A stretch of 64,000 nucleotides of DNA from Rhodobacter viridis (GTDB taxonomy: Bacteria; Pseudomonadota; Alphaproteobacteria; Rhodobacterales; Rhodobacteraceae), in assembly GCF_003217355.1 (NCBI RefSeq), contig NZ_QJTK01000002.1:1-64000 (forward strand), in the 5' to 3' direction. The position numbers and the translations under genes were made by a program. Every line of letters starts with the position of its first letter. Positions within the stretch are counted from its first letter, which is position 1. Below, piece after piece: positions 46,781-55,563 of the stretch. The notes under the pieces are model-generated. The model ran no database searches and was not told where the DNA came from. It worked only from the letters and a program-made list of their open reading frames with translations.

Positions 46781-48040
46781 TCAACCGCCGCGCAGGCTCT
46801 CCAGCAGCTTGATCGTCACCCAGCCATTCGGCGTCATGCCGTGGGCGCGCTGGTAGTCCATCACCGCCATGATCGTGCCCGCGCCAATCAGCCCATCGGT
46901 GCCCTTGGTGTCATAGCCCTGCGCGGTCAGAAGTTGCTGCACCTCGACCTTTTCGGCATCGGTCAGCGCCCGGCCTTCGCGCGGCCACGGATGCACGAAC
47001 GGCCCCTGCCCCTTCAGCCGGTCCGACAGATGGCCGACCCCCATCACATAGGCATCGGCATTGTTGTAGCGCGAAATCGCAGTGAAATTGCCAAAGATCA
47101 TCAGCGCAGGCCCCTGCGGCCCGGCCGGCAGCAGGATCGAGGCGGCGCCGTAATTCGGCACCGCCCCGCCATTCACGCCCCGCACGCCCAGCGCCGCCCA
47201 GTCCGAGGGCGCCCGTTTCGTGCCCTTGCCCGCCAGCCCCACGTCGAAGCCCTCGGGCAGGCTGACCTCGACCGCCCAGGGCTGCCCCTTCGACCAGCCC
47301 GAGCGCGCAAGATAGGCGGCGGTGGAGGCCAGCGCATCGGCCGGATTGTCCGACCAGATGTCGCGCTTGCCATCGCCGGTGAAATCGACCGCGAAGGCCA
47401 GATAGGAGGTCGGGATGAACTGCGTATGCCCCATCGCCCCGGCCCAGGACCCGGTCATGTGCGCCGGGTCGATGTCTCCCGCCTGAAGGATCTTCAGCGC
47501 GCCGATCAGCTGGCCTTCGAAGAACTCGGCCCGCCGCCCGTCATGCGCCAGCGTCGCCAGCGCGGGAATGATCAGGGTGTTGCCGCGCTTGGCACCGTAG
47601 CGGCTCTCCATCCCCCAGACGGCGACGACCACTTCCTTGTCGACGCCATAGCGTGCCTCAATCTCGCGCAGCACGCCGTCATATTGTGCAAGCGCCGCCC
47701 GGCCATTCGCGATCCGCTCGTCCGAGGCCGCGCTGTCCATGTAGTCCCAAATGGGCTTCACGAACTCGGCCTGAAACTGCTGCCGCTCGATCACCTTCGG
47801 GTTATAGGGCACGTCGCGCATCGCGCGGTTCCAGGTCGCTTCGGAAATCCCCGCCGCCATCGCGCGGGGCTTGAAGCCCGCGACCCAGGCATCCATCCCC
47901 GCCTGCGTCGCCGCATCGACGGGGGGAATCTCTTCGATGGTGTTCATGGAAACGCCTCCCCGATCCAGCGGCCCGCCGCAGGCGGTCAGCGCCGAAAAAG
48001 CCAACAGGGAGAAGAGGATGGGTTTCAACGCGCGTTTCAT
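46781..48040 (-). CDS. Lytic murein transglycosylase (MltB family) with peptidoglycan-binding tail
   Basis: A 419-aa lipoprotein (lipobox LTAC at about residue 21). The SLT/MltB catalytic domain (about 45-340) includes the catalytic glutamate in WGMESRYGAKRGN and the GAMGHTQFIPTSYLAFAVDFTGDGKRDIW segment. A C-terminal peptidoglycan-binding domain follows (about 355-415, YDTKGTDGLIGAGTIMAVMDYQ). It cleaves glycan strands with formation of 1,6-anhydro ends. Confidence 0.93.
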   Translation of the reverse strand: MKRALKPILFSLLAFSALTACGGPLDRGGVSMNTIEEIPPVDAATQAGMDAWVAGFKPRAMAAGISEATWNRAMRDVPYNPKVIERQQFQAEFVKPIWDYMDSAASDERIANGRAALAQYDGVLREIEARYGVDKEVVVAVWGMESRYGAKRGNTLIIPALATLAHDGRRAEFFEGQLIGALKILQAGDIDPAHMTGSWAGAMGHTQFIPTSYLAFAVDFTGDGKRDIWSDNPADALASTAAYLARSGWSKGQPWAVEVSLPEGFDVGLAGKGTKRAPSDWAALGVRGVNGGAVPNYGAASILLPAGPQGPALMIFGNFTAISRYNNADAYVMGVGHLSDRLKGQGPFVHPWPREGRALTDAEKVEVQQLLTAQGYDTKGTDGLIGAGTIMAVMDYQRAHGMTPNGWVTIKLLESLRGG

Positions 48041-48119
48041 GGCCTGCCCGACTGTTCGTTGTTTGAAAACAGTCTAGCAGGCTATGGGCAGGGCGCAAAC
48101 CCGCTTGGCGGGTGTCCGC

Positions 48120-48473
48120 TCAGGCCTTCTCGTCGTAGAAGGGCGTCATCTGCGCGACGACGACCGAATTTTCATCCAGCGCCCGCTGCATCAGCTCCTT
48201 CTCGGCGGCGTCGATCTCGTCGCCCGCCTTTTCGCGCTCGGCCAAAGTGCCGTAGCCGGTCACATCGAGGGGCGCCATATCCGCCTGCTTCAGGATCGCC
48301 ACGGTTTCCCGCACCGCCTCGGCCTCGTCGACGCCGCTGGCGTAGCACAAAAGCCCCGCCCCGGTGGAGCCCTTCGGCAACCCATCATTGGCCGAGCGCC
48401 CCACCTCGACCAGCAGCGTATAGACCTGCTGCGGGCGTTTCGCCTTTTCGGGTTTCTCGGCCGTCTCGGTCAT
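48120..48473 (-). CDS. Conserved small protein, function unknown
   Basis: A 117-aa soluble, charged protein (MTETAEKPEKAKRPQQVYTL) with a short Lys/Glu-rich start and a compact alpha/beta-looking body (LLVEVGRSANDGLPKGSTGAG, LKQADMAPLDVTGYGTLAERE). I do not recognise a family. It is 13 bp downstream of the small membrane protein gene and probably in one transcript with dapD. Coding quality looks real: G+C-rich third positions and a clean start. Confidence 0.7.
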   Translation of the reverse strand: MTETAEKPEKAKRPQQVYTLLVEVGRSANDGLPKGSTGAGLLCYASGVDEAEAVRETVAILKQADMAPLDVTGYGTLAEREKAGDEIDAAEKELMQRALDENSVVVAQMTPFYDEKA

Positions 48474-48486
48474 CCTGTTTCCCTTC

Positions 48487-48741
48487 TCAACTGCGGCGCA
48501 AAGACCGCAGCGAGGTCACGGCCAGCCAGGCTGCGACCAGTACATAAAGCCCGATCGCCGCCCCGGGCATCCAGTCCCCGGGGGCGGCAGCCTTGGCCAT
48601 TTCGCCCAGTTTGCTCAGGGCCACGGGCGTCACCAGACCGATCATCGCCAGATCGGCGACCATCAGAACGAAGCGCAGGGGCTGCGGCAGCGCGCCCTGG
48701 CGCACCGCATCCACCACCTTGGCCGCCAGCGACAAAAGCAT
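48487..48741 (-). CDS. Small two-helix membrane protein, function unknown
   Basis: An 84-aa protein with two hydrophobic segments (about residues 22-42 and 60-78), ending in a basic LRSLRRS tail. I do not recognise the family. It starts 2 bp after the dapD stop, so it is co-transcribed with dapD and perhaps the gene after it. Confidence 0.7.
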   Translation of the reverse strand: MLLSLAAKVVDAVRQGALPQPLRFVLMVADLAMIGLVTPVALSKLGEMAKAAAPGDWMPGAAIGLYVLVAAWLAVTSLRSLRRS

Positions 48742-48743
48742 GA

Positions 48744-49571
48744 TCAGTCCCGCAGCAATTCGTTGATGCCGGTCTTCGAGCGGGTCTGCGCATCGACGCG
48801 CTTCACGATCACCGCGCAGTAAAGGTTGATGCCGCCCTTCGTGGGCATCGACCCCGCGACGACCACCGAATAGGGCGGCACTTCGCCATAGAAGACCTCG
48901 CCGGTCTCGCGATCAACGATCTTCGTCGACTTGCCGATGAAGACGCCCATGCCCAGAACCGAGCCCTCGCGGACGATGCAGCCCTCGACCACCTCCGAGC
49001 GCGCGCCGATGAAGCAGTTGTCCTCGATGATCGTCGGACCGGCCTGCATCGGCTCCAGCACGCCGCCGATGCCGACGCCACCCGAGAGGTGCACGTTCTT
49101 GCCGATCTGCGCGCAGGAGCCCACCGTCACCCAGGTGTCGACCATCGTGCCTTCATCGACATAGGCGCCGAGGTTGACGAAGGACGGCAGCAGCACCGCG
49201 CCCTTGGCGATATAGGCCGAGCGGCGCACGATGCAGTGCGGCACGGCGCGGAAGCCCGCGGCCTTCCATTGCGCCTCGCCCCAATGGGCGAATTTGCTGT
49301 CGACCTTGTCCCACCAGGTGCCGTTCTGCGGCCCGCCCGAATGCACTTCCATGTCCTTGACGCGGAAGCCCAGCAGCACGGCCTTTTTCGCCCATTGGTT
49401 CACATGCCAGTTGCCGTCGTCCTTCTTCTCGGCGACGCGCAGCACGCCCTTGTCGAGCGCCTCGAGCGTGGCCTCGATCGCGTCCCGCGTCTCGCCCTTG
49501 GTGTGGGGCGTGAGGGTGTCGCGAACCTCCCAGGCGGCTTCGATGGCAGCTTCGAGCATGGCGTTCGACAT
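48744..49571 (-). CDS. dapD: 2,3,4,5-tetrahydropyridine-2,6-dicarboxylate N-succinyltransferase
   Basis: The 275-aa protein has the left-handed beta-helix hexapeptide repeats ([45 protein letters not shown]) and the DapD N-terminus. It carries out the succinylase-branch step of diaminopimelate/lysine synthesis. It is divergent from the LOG gene; a hairpin-forming sequence lies between them (49605-49626). Confidence 0.97.
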   Translation of the reverse strand: MSNAMLEAAIEAAWEVRDTLTPHTKGETRDAIEATLEALDKGVLRVAEKKDDGNWHVNQWAKKAVLLGFRVKDMEVHSGGPQNGTWWDKVDSKFAHWGEAQWKAAGFRAVPHCIVRRSAYIAKGAVLLPSFVNLGAYVDEGTMVDTWVTVGSCAQIGKNVHLSGGVGIGGVLEPMQAGPTIIEDNCFIGARSEVVEGCIVREGSVLGMGVFIGKSTKIVDRETGEVFYGEVPPYSVVVAGSMPTKGGINLYCAVIVKRVDAQTRSKTGINELLRD

Positions 49572-49604
49572 CGGAACGGTCCTCTTTCAAGTGGTCTTCA
49601 TGGT

Positions 49605-49626
49605 TTTCCCCCTATAGTTGGGGAAA
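49605..49626. promoter_or_regulatory. Inverted repeat in the dapD/LOG divergent promoter region
   Basis: TTTCCCC (49605-49611) and GGGGAAA (49620-49626) flank CTATAGTT, which includes a -10-like TATAGT on the plus strand. A symmetrical site over a possible promoter between divergent genes could be an operator; it is short, so chance is not excluded. Confidence 0.3.
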
Positions 49627-49649
49627 GCCCTTCGCGCAATGAGCAGGAT

Positions 49650-50474
49650 ATGAAAGACGAAAGCCGATCCCACCCGTTCCGTGACAGCATCATGGATGCG
49701 AAAACGGCGCAGGACATCCCCGCCACCGCGCAGACCCGCGCGCCCGCCTACAAGCTCGCCTTCACCGATGGCGGCTTCATGATGCGCGAGGAATTGCGCC
49801 CGGTGCGGTTGCAGCTGGAACTGCTGAAGCCGCAGCTGATCATGGACGAACGCGGCGTCGAAAGCACGGTGGTGCTGTTTGGCGGCGCCCGCATCCCGGA
49901 ACCGGCGCAAAAAGACACCGCCAAGACCCCCATTCTGGCGGACCTCAGCCGCTATTACGACGAGGCGCGGACCTTCGCGCGGATGATGACGGAACGCTCG
50001 ATGGCGGCTTACGGGCGCGAATATGTCATCTGCACCGGCGGCGGGCCGGGCGTGATGGAGGCGGGCAACCGCGGCGCCCACGAGGCCGGGGGGCAATCGA
50101 TCGGGCTCAACATCGTGCTGCCGCATGAACAGGCGCCGAATGCCTATGTGACGCCGGATCTGTGCTTCAACTTCCACTATTTCGCGATCCGCAAGATGCA
50201 TTTCCTGATGCGGGCGAAGGCGGTCTGCGTCTTTCCGGGCGGCTTCGGCACGCTCGACGAAATGTTCGAAACGCTGACGCTGATCCAGACCCGGCGGATG
50301 AAGCGGATTCCGCTGATCCTGTTCGGCGCCGAATTCTGGCGCCGCGTCGTCGACTGGGACTATCTGGCCGAGGCAGGCACGATCGCGCGCGAGGACATCG
50401 ACCTGATCAGCTTTGTCGAAACCGCCGAGGAAGCGGTGGACGTCATCGAGACCTGGGCCAACGGCCACGCCTGA
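49650..50474 (+). CDS. LOG family protein (TIGR00730 type)
   Basis: A 274-aa protein with the LOG lysine-decarboxylase-like signatures GGGPGVMEAGNRGA and PGGFGTLDEMFE near residues 130 and 195. Characterised members release cytokinin bases from nucleotides or act as nucleotide 5'-monophosphate phosphoribohydrolases. The ~70-residue N-terminal extension before the Rossmann core is typical of the longer proteobacterial members. The substrate is unproven; a nucleotide monophosphate is likely. Confidence 0.85.
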   Translation: MKDESRSHPFRDSIMDAKTAQDIPATAQTRAPAYKLAFTDGGFMMREELRPVRLQLELLKPQLIMDERGVESTVVLFGGARIPEPAQKDTAKTPILADLSRYYDEARTFARMMTERSMAAYGREYVICTGGGPGVMEAGNRGAHEAGGQSIGLNIVLPHEQAPNAYVTPDLCFNFHYFAIRKMHFLMRAKAVCVFPGGFGTLDEMFETLTLIQTRRMKRIPLILFGAEFWRRVVDWDYLAEAGTIAREDIDLISFVETAEEAVDVIETWANGHA

Positions 50475-50485
50475 AGCCAACCGCG

Positions 50486-50546
50486 AAAGGGCGTATTTGG
50501 ACCAAGAAGAAACATGCGGCTTCTTCTTGGTCCAAATACGCCCTTT
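50486..50546. repeat. Perfect 26-bp hairpin between converging genes (GCGTATTT type)
   Basis: The arms 50486-50511 and 50521-50546 are exact complements for 26 bases, with a 9-nt loop. The outer part reads AAAGGGCGTATTTGG and the inner part CCAAGAAGAA. The hairpin lies between the LOG stop (50474) and the rlmN stop (50560). A bidirectional terminator or RNA-stabilising 3' structure is likely. See the related imperfect hairpin at 28612-28660. Confidence 0.9.
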
Positions 50547-50559
50547 GCGACGGCGGGGA

Positions 50560-51741
50560 TCAGAGACCGGTTTCGGCCTCGATCTCGGCCTTCGATTTCC
50601 GCGCCCGTTCGGTGGCGGATTTGAGCTGCCCGCAGGCGGCCATGATATCCTCGCCCCGCGGCGTGCGGATCGGCGCGGCGTAACCGGCCTTGTAGACGAT
50701 ATCGGCAAACGCCTCGATCCGCTCCCAGTCCGAGCGCTGATAGGGCGAGCCGGGCCATTCGTTGAAGGGGATCAGGTTGATCTTCGCCGGGATGCCCTGA
50801 ATGAGCTTCACCAGCCGCCGCGCGTCGGCGTCGCTGTCGTTCACATCCTTGAGCATCACATATTCAAAGGTGATCCGCTCGGAGTTCGACAGCCGCGGAT
50901 AGTCGCGCAGCGCATCGAGCAGCGTCGCGATGTTCCATTTCTTGTTCACCGGCACCAGCTTGTCGCGCACGGAATCGGTGGTGGCGTGGAAGGAAATCGC
51001 CAGCAGGCAGCCGATTTCCTCGGCGGTGCGGGCAATCTCCGGCACGACACCCGAGGTGGAAAGCGTGATCCGGCGGCGGCTCAGCGTCAGGCCTTCGTTG
51101 TCCATCACGACCTGCATCGCGTCGCGGACGTTTTCGAAATTGTAGAGCGGCTCGCCCATGCCCATCAGCACGACGTTCGAGATCAGCCGCGTCTCGTCCT
51201 TCGGCGCGCCCGGCACCGGCCATTCGCCCAGATCGTCGCGCGCCACCATCACCTGACCGACGATTTCCCCCGCCGTCAGGTTGCGCACCAGTTTCTGCGT
51301 GCCGGTGTGACAGAAGGAGCAGGTCAGCGTGCAGCCCACTTGCGAGGAAATGCACAAAGTGCCGCGGTTTTCCTCGGGGATGTAGACGGCCTCGACCTCG
51401 TGACCGCCCGCGATGCGCAGAAGATATTTCCGCGTGCCATCCATCGACACCTGACAGGTCACGACCTCGGGCAGGGCAATCTCGAAATTGCGGTCGAGCA
51501 GCGCGCGGTAGTCTTTCGCCAGATTGGTCATGGCGGTGAAGTCGCGCACACCCCAGTGATAGATCCACTGCCAGACCTGACCGACCCGCATCTTCGCCTG
51601 TTTCTCGGGCGTGCCCGCGGCAATCAGCGCCGCGCGCAGCTGCTCGCGGGTCAGGCCGACAAGATTGACCTTGCCGCCCTCGGGCAGCTTGCGCGGCAGG
51701 GTCAGCACGTCTTGCGTGATCGGAGAGGTCGGCTCGGTCAT
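50560..51741 (-). CDS. rlmN: 23S rRNA adenine-2503 / tRNA adenine-37 C2-methyltransferase
   Basis: A 393-aa radical SAM enzyme with the CxxxCxxC motif in [12 protein letters not shown], the [12 protein letters not shown] segment, the resolving cysteine in the CQVS/ACGQLKS regions, and ISSQVGC. It methylates A2503 of 23S rRNA and A37 of some tRNAs. The ATG at 51741 (MTEPTSP) is preferred; an in-frame ATG ten codons upstream exists. It converges with the LOG gene across the 26-bp hairpin. Confidence 0.96.
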   Translation of the reverse strand: MTEPTSPITQDVLTLPRKLPEGGKVNLVGLTREQLRAALIAAGTPEKQAKMRVGQVWQWIYHWGVRDFTAMTNLAKDYRALLDRNFEIALPEVVTCQVSMDGTRKYLLRIAGGHEVEAVYIPEENRGTLCISSQVGCTLTCSFCHTGTQKLVRNLTAGEIVGQVMVARDDLGEWPVPGAPKDETRLISNVVLMGMGEPLYNFENVRDAMQVVMDNEGLTLSRRRITLSTSGVVPEIARTAEEIGCLLAISFHATTDSVRDKLVPVNKKWNIATLLDALRDYPRLSNSERITFEYVMLKDVNDSDADARRLVKLIQGIPAKINLIPFNEWPGSPYQRSDWERIEAFADIVYKAGYAAPIRTPRGEDIMAACGQLKSATERARKSKAEIEAETGL

Positions 51742-51877
51742 GGCAGGTCCAGCGTTGGGCAAGCCGTGCATATAGGGGATTCGGCGCGGAAAACAAAGCC
51801 GGAATCCAGAACGGTTAAAGCATTCTTAGGACTGTTTTGCGAAGTTGCCCGTGCCTGTTGCCCACCCCGAACCGGTC

Positions 51878-52861
51878 ATGGACTTTCCAGTCAGCATTCT
51901 TCAATACAACGGCTCGCTTTTGTCCGTCTCGCTTCTGTCGGCACAGCAGACCCTGCTGCTGTCGAGCTTTGGCAGCCTGACGGACGGGCTGACCTTGACC
52001 GATCTCAATGGCAAGATCTCGGTCGGCGAACTCGTTTCGGTCGGGGGCACGAACTACACCGTTCTGGGCTCGGGCACGGCGCAGCCGGGGATCAACATTC
52101 TTGGCCTCACGATCCCGACCGGCACCGCCAAGGATATGATCCTGCTGCAGGATTCCGCGCATCACATGTATTTCGTCTTTCCCGACGGGGTACCGAATGC
52201 GACGGGGATGATCGCGATGGTGATCGATGCGGCCCCGGTCGGCTATGACCCGATCACGAAGACGCAGCTGTGCCTCTGGCCCGATACGCCGATCGAAACC
52301 GTTGCCGGGCCTGTCCGGGCCGAGGATCTGACCCCCGGGATGCAGGTGCTGACGCCCGCGGGGCCGCGTCCGATCCGCTGGATCGGGCGGCGCGAGGTGC
52401 CCGCCGCAGAGGTCGCTGCCCGGGATCTGCCGATCCTCGTGCCGGTGGCGCAATTCGGGGGCGCGGCCGCAGATCCGCCGCTCAGGGTCTCGCCGCAGCA
52501 TCGGCTGCGCGTCCGGCTGCGTGACGGCGAGGAGGTACTGATCGCGGCGCAGCATCTGTGCGCGCCCGAGATCTGCCGCCTGCGCGACTGTGCCTGCCGC
52601 GGGGACACGTGCAGCCCGGCCCGGCGCGACCGGGTCCACGGCGCCATCCGCTACATCTGCTTCCTGCTGGATCGGCATGCGTTGGTGCTGGCGCGCGGGC
52701 TTGCGGTCGAGACGCTGCTGCTCGGTGCACAGGTGCTGGCGCAGCATCCCGAACTGGCCACGCTTTGCCCCGAGGCGATGCTGCCCTGCCTGCCGATCCT
52801 GACCCCGGGACGGGCACGGCAAAAACAAAAAGACAGGATGCGCGTGACGCATCCCGCCTGA
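51878..52861 (+). CDS. Hint-domain protein (Hint_2 type)
   Basis: A 327-aa protein. An N-terminal 125 residues of beta-rich sequence of unknown fold is followed by a Hint_2 module (about 135-285). The module begins with the expected nucleophile Cys (LCLWPDTPIETVAGPVRAEDLTPGMQVLT), then PIRWIGRREV and VSPQHRLRV. Hint modules can self-cleave, and in Rhodobacterales such modules often sit in RTX-like secreted proteins. Six Cys in CRLRDCACRGDTC-like spacing are unusual and may bind metal. The ATG at 51878 gives the shortest sensible N-terminus. Confidence 0.78.
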   Translation: MDFPVSILQYNGSLLSVSLLSAQQTLLLSSFGSLTDGLTLTDLNGKISVGELVSVGGTNYTVLGSGTAQPGINILGLTIPTGTAKDMILLQDSAHHMYFVFPDGVPNATGMIAMVIDAAPVGYDPITKTQLCLWPDTPIETVAGPVRAEDLTPGMQVLTPAGPRPIRWIGRREVPAAEVAARDLPILVPVAQFGGAAADPPLRVSPQHRLRVRLRDGEEVLIAAQHLCAPEICRLRDCACRGDTCSPARRDRVHGAIRYICFLLDRHALVLARGLAVETLLLGAQVLAQHPELATLCPEAMLPCLPILTPGRARQKQKDRMRVTHPA

Positions 52862-52879
52862 GCCCGGTGGGCCGTGATC

Positions 52880-53404
52880 TTACTTGCAGCGTTTGGACGC
52901 TTCGTCGAGCGCGGCGGTAAAGCCCATCAGCGAGAAGGTGTCCTCGGTCTTGGTGCCGCGACCCGAATGACCGGAGATCGTCACTTCGGCCCCGGATTTC
53001 AGCGCCGCGATCAGCTTGGCGTCGTCCTCGGGCGAGCCCGCCCAGGCGCCTTCGCCATTGGTGAAGAGGGTGAAGGTCGCGCCGGTGTTCACCTTCAGAT
53101 CGACGGTCGAGCCATCGGCGAAGGGATATCCCGCCATGAACATCACTTCGCCAGCCTTGCCGGGGCGATAAGTGACGAAGAGCAGAATTTCCGAGCGGCG
53201 CGGTTGCACCGTTTTGCCATCCTTGGTGGCCACCGATTTTTTCGGCGGCGACACGCCCCAGCATTCCTTCGGGCTGTCTTCGACGAAGACGCTCCAGTCA
53301 GTTTTCGCGGCGACGCGGTTCGAGCTTTCCTGGGCTTGCGCGACAGGGGAAAATGCCAGCGACGCGGCGACAAACGCAGCGACGCTCGTGATGATCGTCT
53401 TCAT
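52880..53404 (-). CDS. Invasion-associated locus B (IalB) family exported protein
   Basis: A 174-aa protein with a signal peptide (residues 1-24, ending AQA). The IalB-family pattern includes WSVFVEDSPKECWGVSPP, LFVTYRPGKAGEVMFMAGYPF and a terminal Cys (CK). The family is named from Bartonella but is widespread in free-living alphaproteobacteria, with unknown function. The two cysteines could form a periplasmic disulfide. It converges on the Hint-domain gene, 18 bp apart. Confidence 0.85.
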   Translation of the reverse strand: MKTIITSVAAFVAASLAFSPVAQAQESSNRVAAKTDWSVFVEDSPKECWGVSPPKKSVATKDGKTVQPRRSEILLFVTYRPGKAGEVMFMAGYPFADGSTVDLKVNTGATFTLFTNGEGAWAGSPEDDAKLIAALKSGAEVTISGHSGRGTKTEDTFSLMGFTAALDEASKRCK

Positions 53405-53567
53405 GAAACAGCCTCCAGCTGTCTGTGCCTCTGGTCCGCCCGTGGGCTATTGGCCCTTCTTGACTGTGGCAGACCGGATTTCAACTCGATATTCCAGTGA
53501 TAACGCAAAAGTGGCGTTTTGGGAAAGCCCCCCCGGCGGGTTTTCGCGCATGAAAGGAAGGAATCGC

Positions 53568-54557
53568 ATGACGGCGGCCGCATTGATCGAGATCTGGCGC
53601 GGGGATTTGCTGGAAAGCCTGCATCACGGCCATGCGGTCGTGTGCGGGCCGCAGGGCGCGGAACTGGTCTGGGGCGAGGCCGGGGCGGTCGTGTTTCCGC
53701 GCTCGTCGTGCAAGATGGTACAGGCGCTGCCGCTGATCGAAAGCGGCGCGGCAGAGGCTGCGGGGCTCGGTCTGCGACACCTGGCGCTGTCTTGCGCCAG
53801 CCATTCCGGGGCCGCGCTGCATGTGGGCGCGGTCGGCGAGTGGCTGACGGGTCTGGGGATGGGCGAGGCCGATCTGCGCTGCGGGTCGCATCTGCCCTTT
53901 GACAAGGTCGAGGCGACGCGGCTGACCTGTTCGGACGAAAAGCCCTGCCAGTTGCACAACAATTGCTCGGGCAAGCATGCCGGGTTCCTGACGCTGAACC
54001 GGCACCTGAAGGGCGGCGCCGAATATGTCGAGATCGACCATCCGGTGCAGCGCGCGGTGCGCGCGGCCTTCGAGGAGGTGACGGGCGAGACCTCGCCGGG
54101 CTGGGGGGTCGATGGCTGCTCGGCCCCGAATTTCGCCTGCACGCTGGAAGGTCTGGCGCGGGCGATGCAGTTCTTTGCCGCCGCCCGGCCCGAGGGCGGC
54201 CTGCGCGCGGCCGCCGCGGCGCGGCTGATCGAGGCGATGACGGCTTTCCCCGAACTGGTGGCGGGAGAAAATCGTGCCTGCACGAAGCTGATGCGGGCCA
54301 CGGGCGGCAAGGTCGCGGTGAAGACCGGGGCCGAGGGGGTCTTCGTCGCGATCCTGCCCGAGCAGAAGCGCGGCATCGCGTTGAAGATCACCGATGGCGC
54401 CAGCCGCGCCTCGGAAGCGGCGATCACCGCGCTTCTGGTGCATCTGGGCGCGCTGGCGCCGGATCACCCGGTGGTGGCGCAGCTGCTGCCGCCGGTCAGC
54501 AAGAACTGGCGCGGGCTCGCGACCGGAGGAATGCGGCTGGCGAAGGGGTTTTGCTGA
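53568..54557 (+). CDS. Asparaginase, Rhizobium etli AnsA type
   Basis: A 329-aa protein of the L-asparaginase II (PF06089) family. It has NNCSGKHAGFL, with Cys133 and Lys136, and GVDGCSAPNFA, with Cys184. These match by motif the zinc-site residues Cys135, Lys138 and Cys189 of the R. etli enzyme. It would hydrolyse L-asparagine to aspartate and ammonia in the cytoplasm. The ATG at 53568 follows an AAGGAAGG site. An ATG six codons earlier is less well placed. Confidence 0.88.
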   Translation: MTAAALIEIWRGDLLESLHHGHAVVCGPQGAELVWGEAGAVVFPRSSCKMVQALPLIESGAAEAAGLGLRHLALSCASHSGAALHVGAVGEWLTGLGMGEADLRCGSHLPFDKVEATRLTCSDEKPCQLHNNCSGKHAGFLTLNRHLKGGAEYVEIDHPVQRAVRAAFEEVTGETSPGWGVDGCSAPNFACTLEGLARAMQFFAAARPEGGLRAAAAARLIEAMTAFPELVAGENRACTKLMRATGGKVAVKTGAEGVFVAILPEQKRGIALKITDGASRASEAAITALLVHLGALAPDHPVVAQLLPPVSKNWRGLATGGMRLAKGFC

Positions 54558-54573
54558 GAAACCGACCTCGGGC

Positions 54574-54783
54574 CGGGCGGATCAGGAAAGGCATTGCCTT
54601 TCCCCGCCCGCGAAAGGGGCAGCCGTCACGGGACCGGTCACCGCAAGTGCGACAGAGGCCGGCGCCTGACCCGGCGGGCGAGAAGCGCCCGCCGAGGGCG
54701 GGGCGGGCGCTGGCCGGCGGCCTTTGGGCCTCCGGCGGTTGCGAGGCTGATGTCCCACATGGCCTCGGCGATGGCCGAGGCCA
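54574..54783 (+). repeat. ~210-bp structured repeat, copy 1 (between asparaginase and TauE genes)
   Basis: The element begins 16 bp after the asparaginase stop and ends 21 bp before the TauE stop. In order it holds: a hairpin with an outer 7-bp stem, a 4-nt bulge and an inner 8-bp stem (54574-54610); a 16-position helix, with two G-T pairs and one mismatch (54657-54672 with 54700-54715), that encloses an 8-bp hairpin GGCGGGCG/CGCCCGCC (54673-54693); a hairpin around TTTG (54713-54736); and a 9-bp hairpin around GATG (54761-54782). Copy 2 is at 60044-60251. No reading frame of interest crosses it. Confidence 0.85.
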
Positions 54784-54804
54784 AAGCAAGCCCGCCAGCC
54801 CCCC

Positions 54805-55563
54805 TCAGATCATCTGCCAGATCAGCCGCACCGCCAGCGCGGTCGAGGTCACGACCAGAAGCGGCTTGATCAGCTTCGCTCCCTTCTTCATCGCCAGCCT
54901 TGCGCCAAGGCTGGCGCCCGCCACCTGCGCAAGACCCATCGCAATACCGGTCACCCACCACGGCGCGCCGATCGCGGCAAAGGCTGCCAGCCCGCCAAGG
55001 TTCGAGGCGAAGTTCAGAAGCTTCGTATGCGCCGTGGCCTTCAGCACGCCATAGCCCGCCAGCATCACGAAGCCGATCATGTAGAACGCCCCCGCCCCCG
55101 GCCCGATCAGCCCGTCGTAAAAGCCGATCAGCGGCACGACAAAGGCGGTGAAGGCCGCAGGCTTGATCCGCTCGGCCCGGTCGGTGTCGTCGAGCCCCTT
55201 GCGAAAGGCGAAGAAGGCCGCGATCGCGATCAGGATGAACGGCAGCACGCGGCGCAGCGCCTCGGTCGGCAGGACCGAGACCAGAAACGCCCCCGCAAGA
55301 CCGGACAGAAACGCCAGCGAGGCGGCGCCCACCTGCGCACGCAGGTTCACCTGCCCTTTCGCCGCATAGGTCAGCGCCGCCGTCGCCGCGCCGAAAGACC
55401 CCTGCACCTTGTTCGTCGAAAAGGCCTGCAACGGTGTCGCCCCGGCCAGCAGCAGCACCGGCAGGGTGATCAGCCCGCCGCCGCCCGCGATGGAATCGAC
55501 AAACCCGGCCACGAAGGCCGCGCCGATCAGGGACAGGGCCAGATCAAGGGAAACTTCGAACAT
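54805..55563 (-). CDS. TauE/SafE family sulfite/anion exporter-like protein
   Basis: A 252-aa membrane protein with about eight hydrophobic segments. The family patterns DSIAGGGGLITLPVLLLAG, STNKVQGSFGAATAALTYA, GFYDGLIGPGAGAFYMIGFV and KLLNFASNLGGL are present. It exports or imports small organic or sulfur anions; the substrate is unknown. The ATG at 55563 follows a GGAGG site. It converges on the asparaginase gene across the structured repeat. Confidence 0.9.
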   Translation of the reverse strand: MFEVSLDLALSLIGAAFVAGFVDSIAGGGGLITLPVLLLAGATPLQAFSTNKVQGSFGAATAALTYAAKGQVNLRAQVGAASLAFLSGLAGAFLVSVLPTEALRRVLPFILIAIAAFFAFRKGLDDTDRAERIKPAAFTAFVVPLIGFYDGLIGPGAGAFYMIGFVMLAGYGVLKATAHTKLLNFASNLGGLAAFAAIGAPWWVTGIAMGLAQVAGASLGARLAMKKGAKLIKPLLVVTSTALAVRLIWQMI

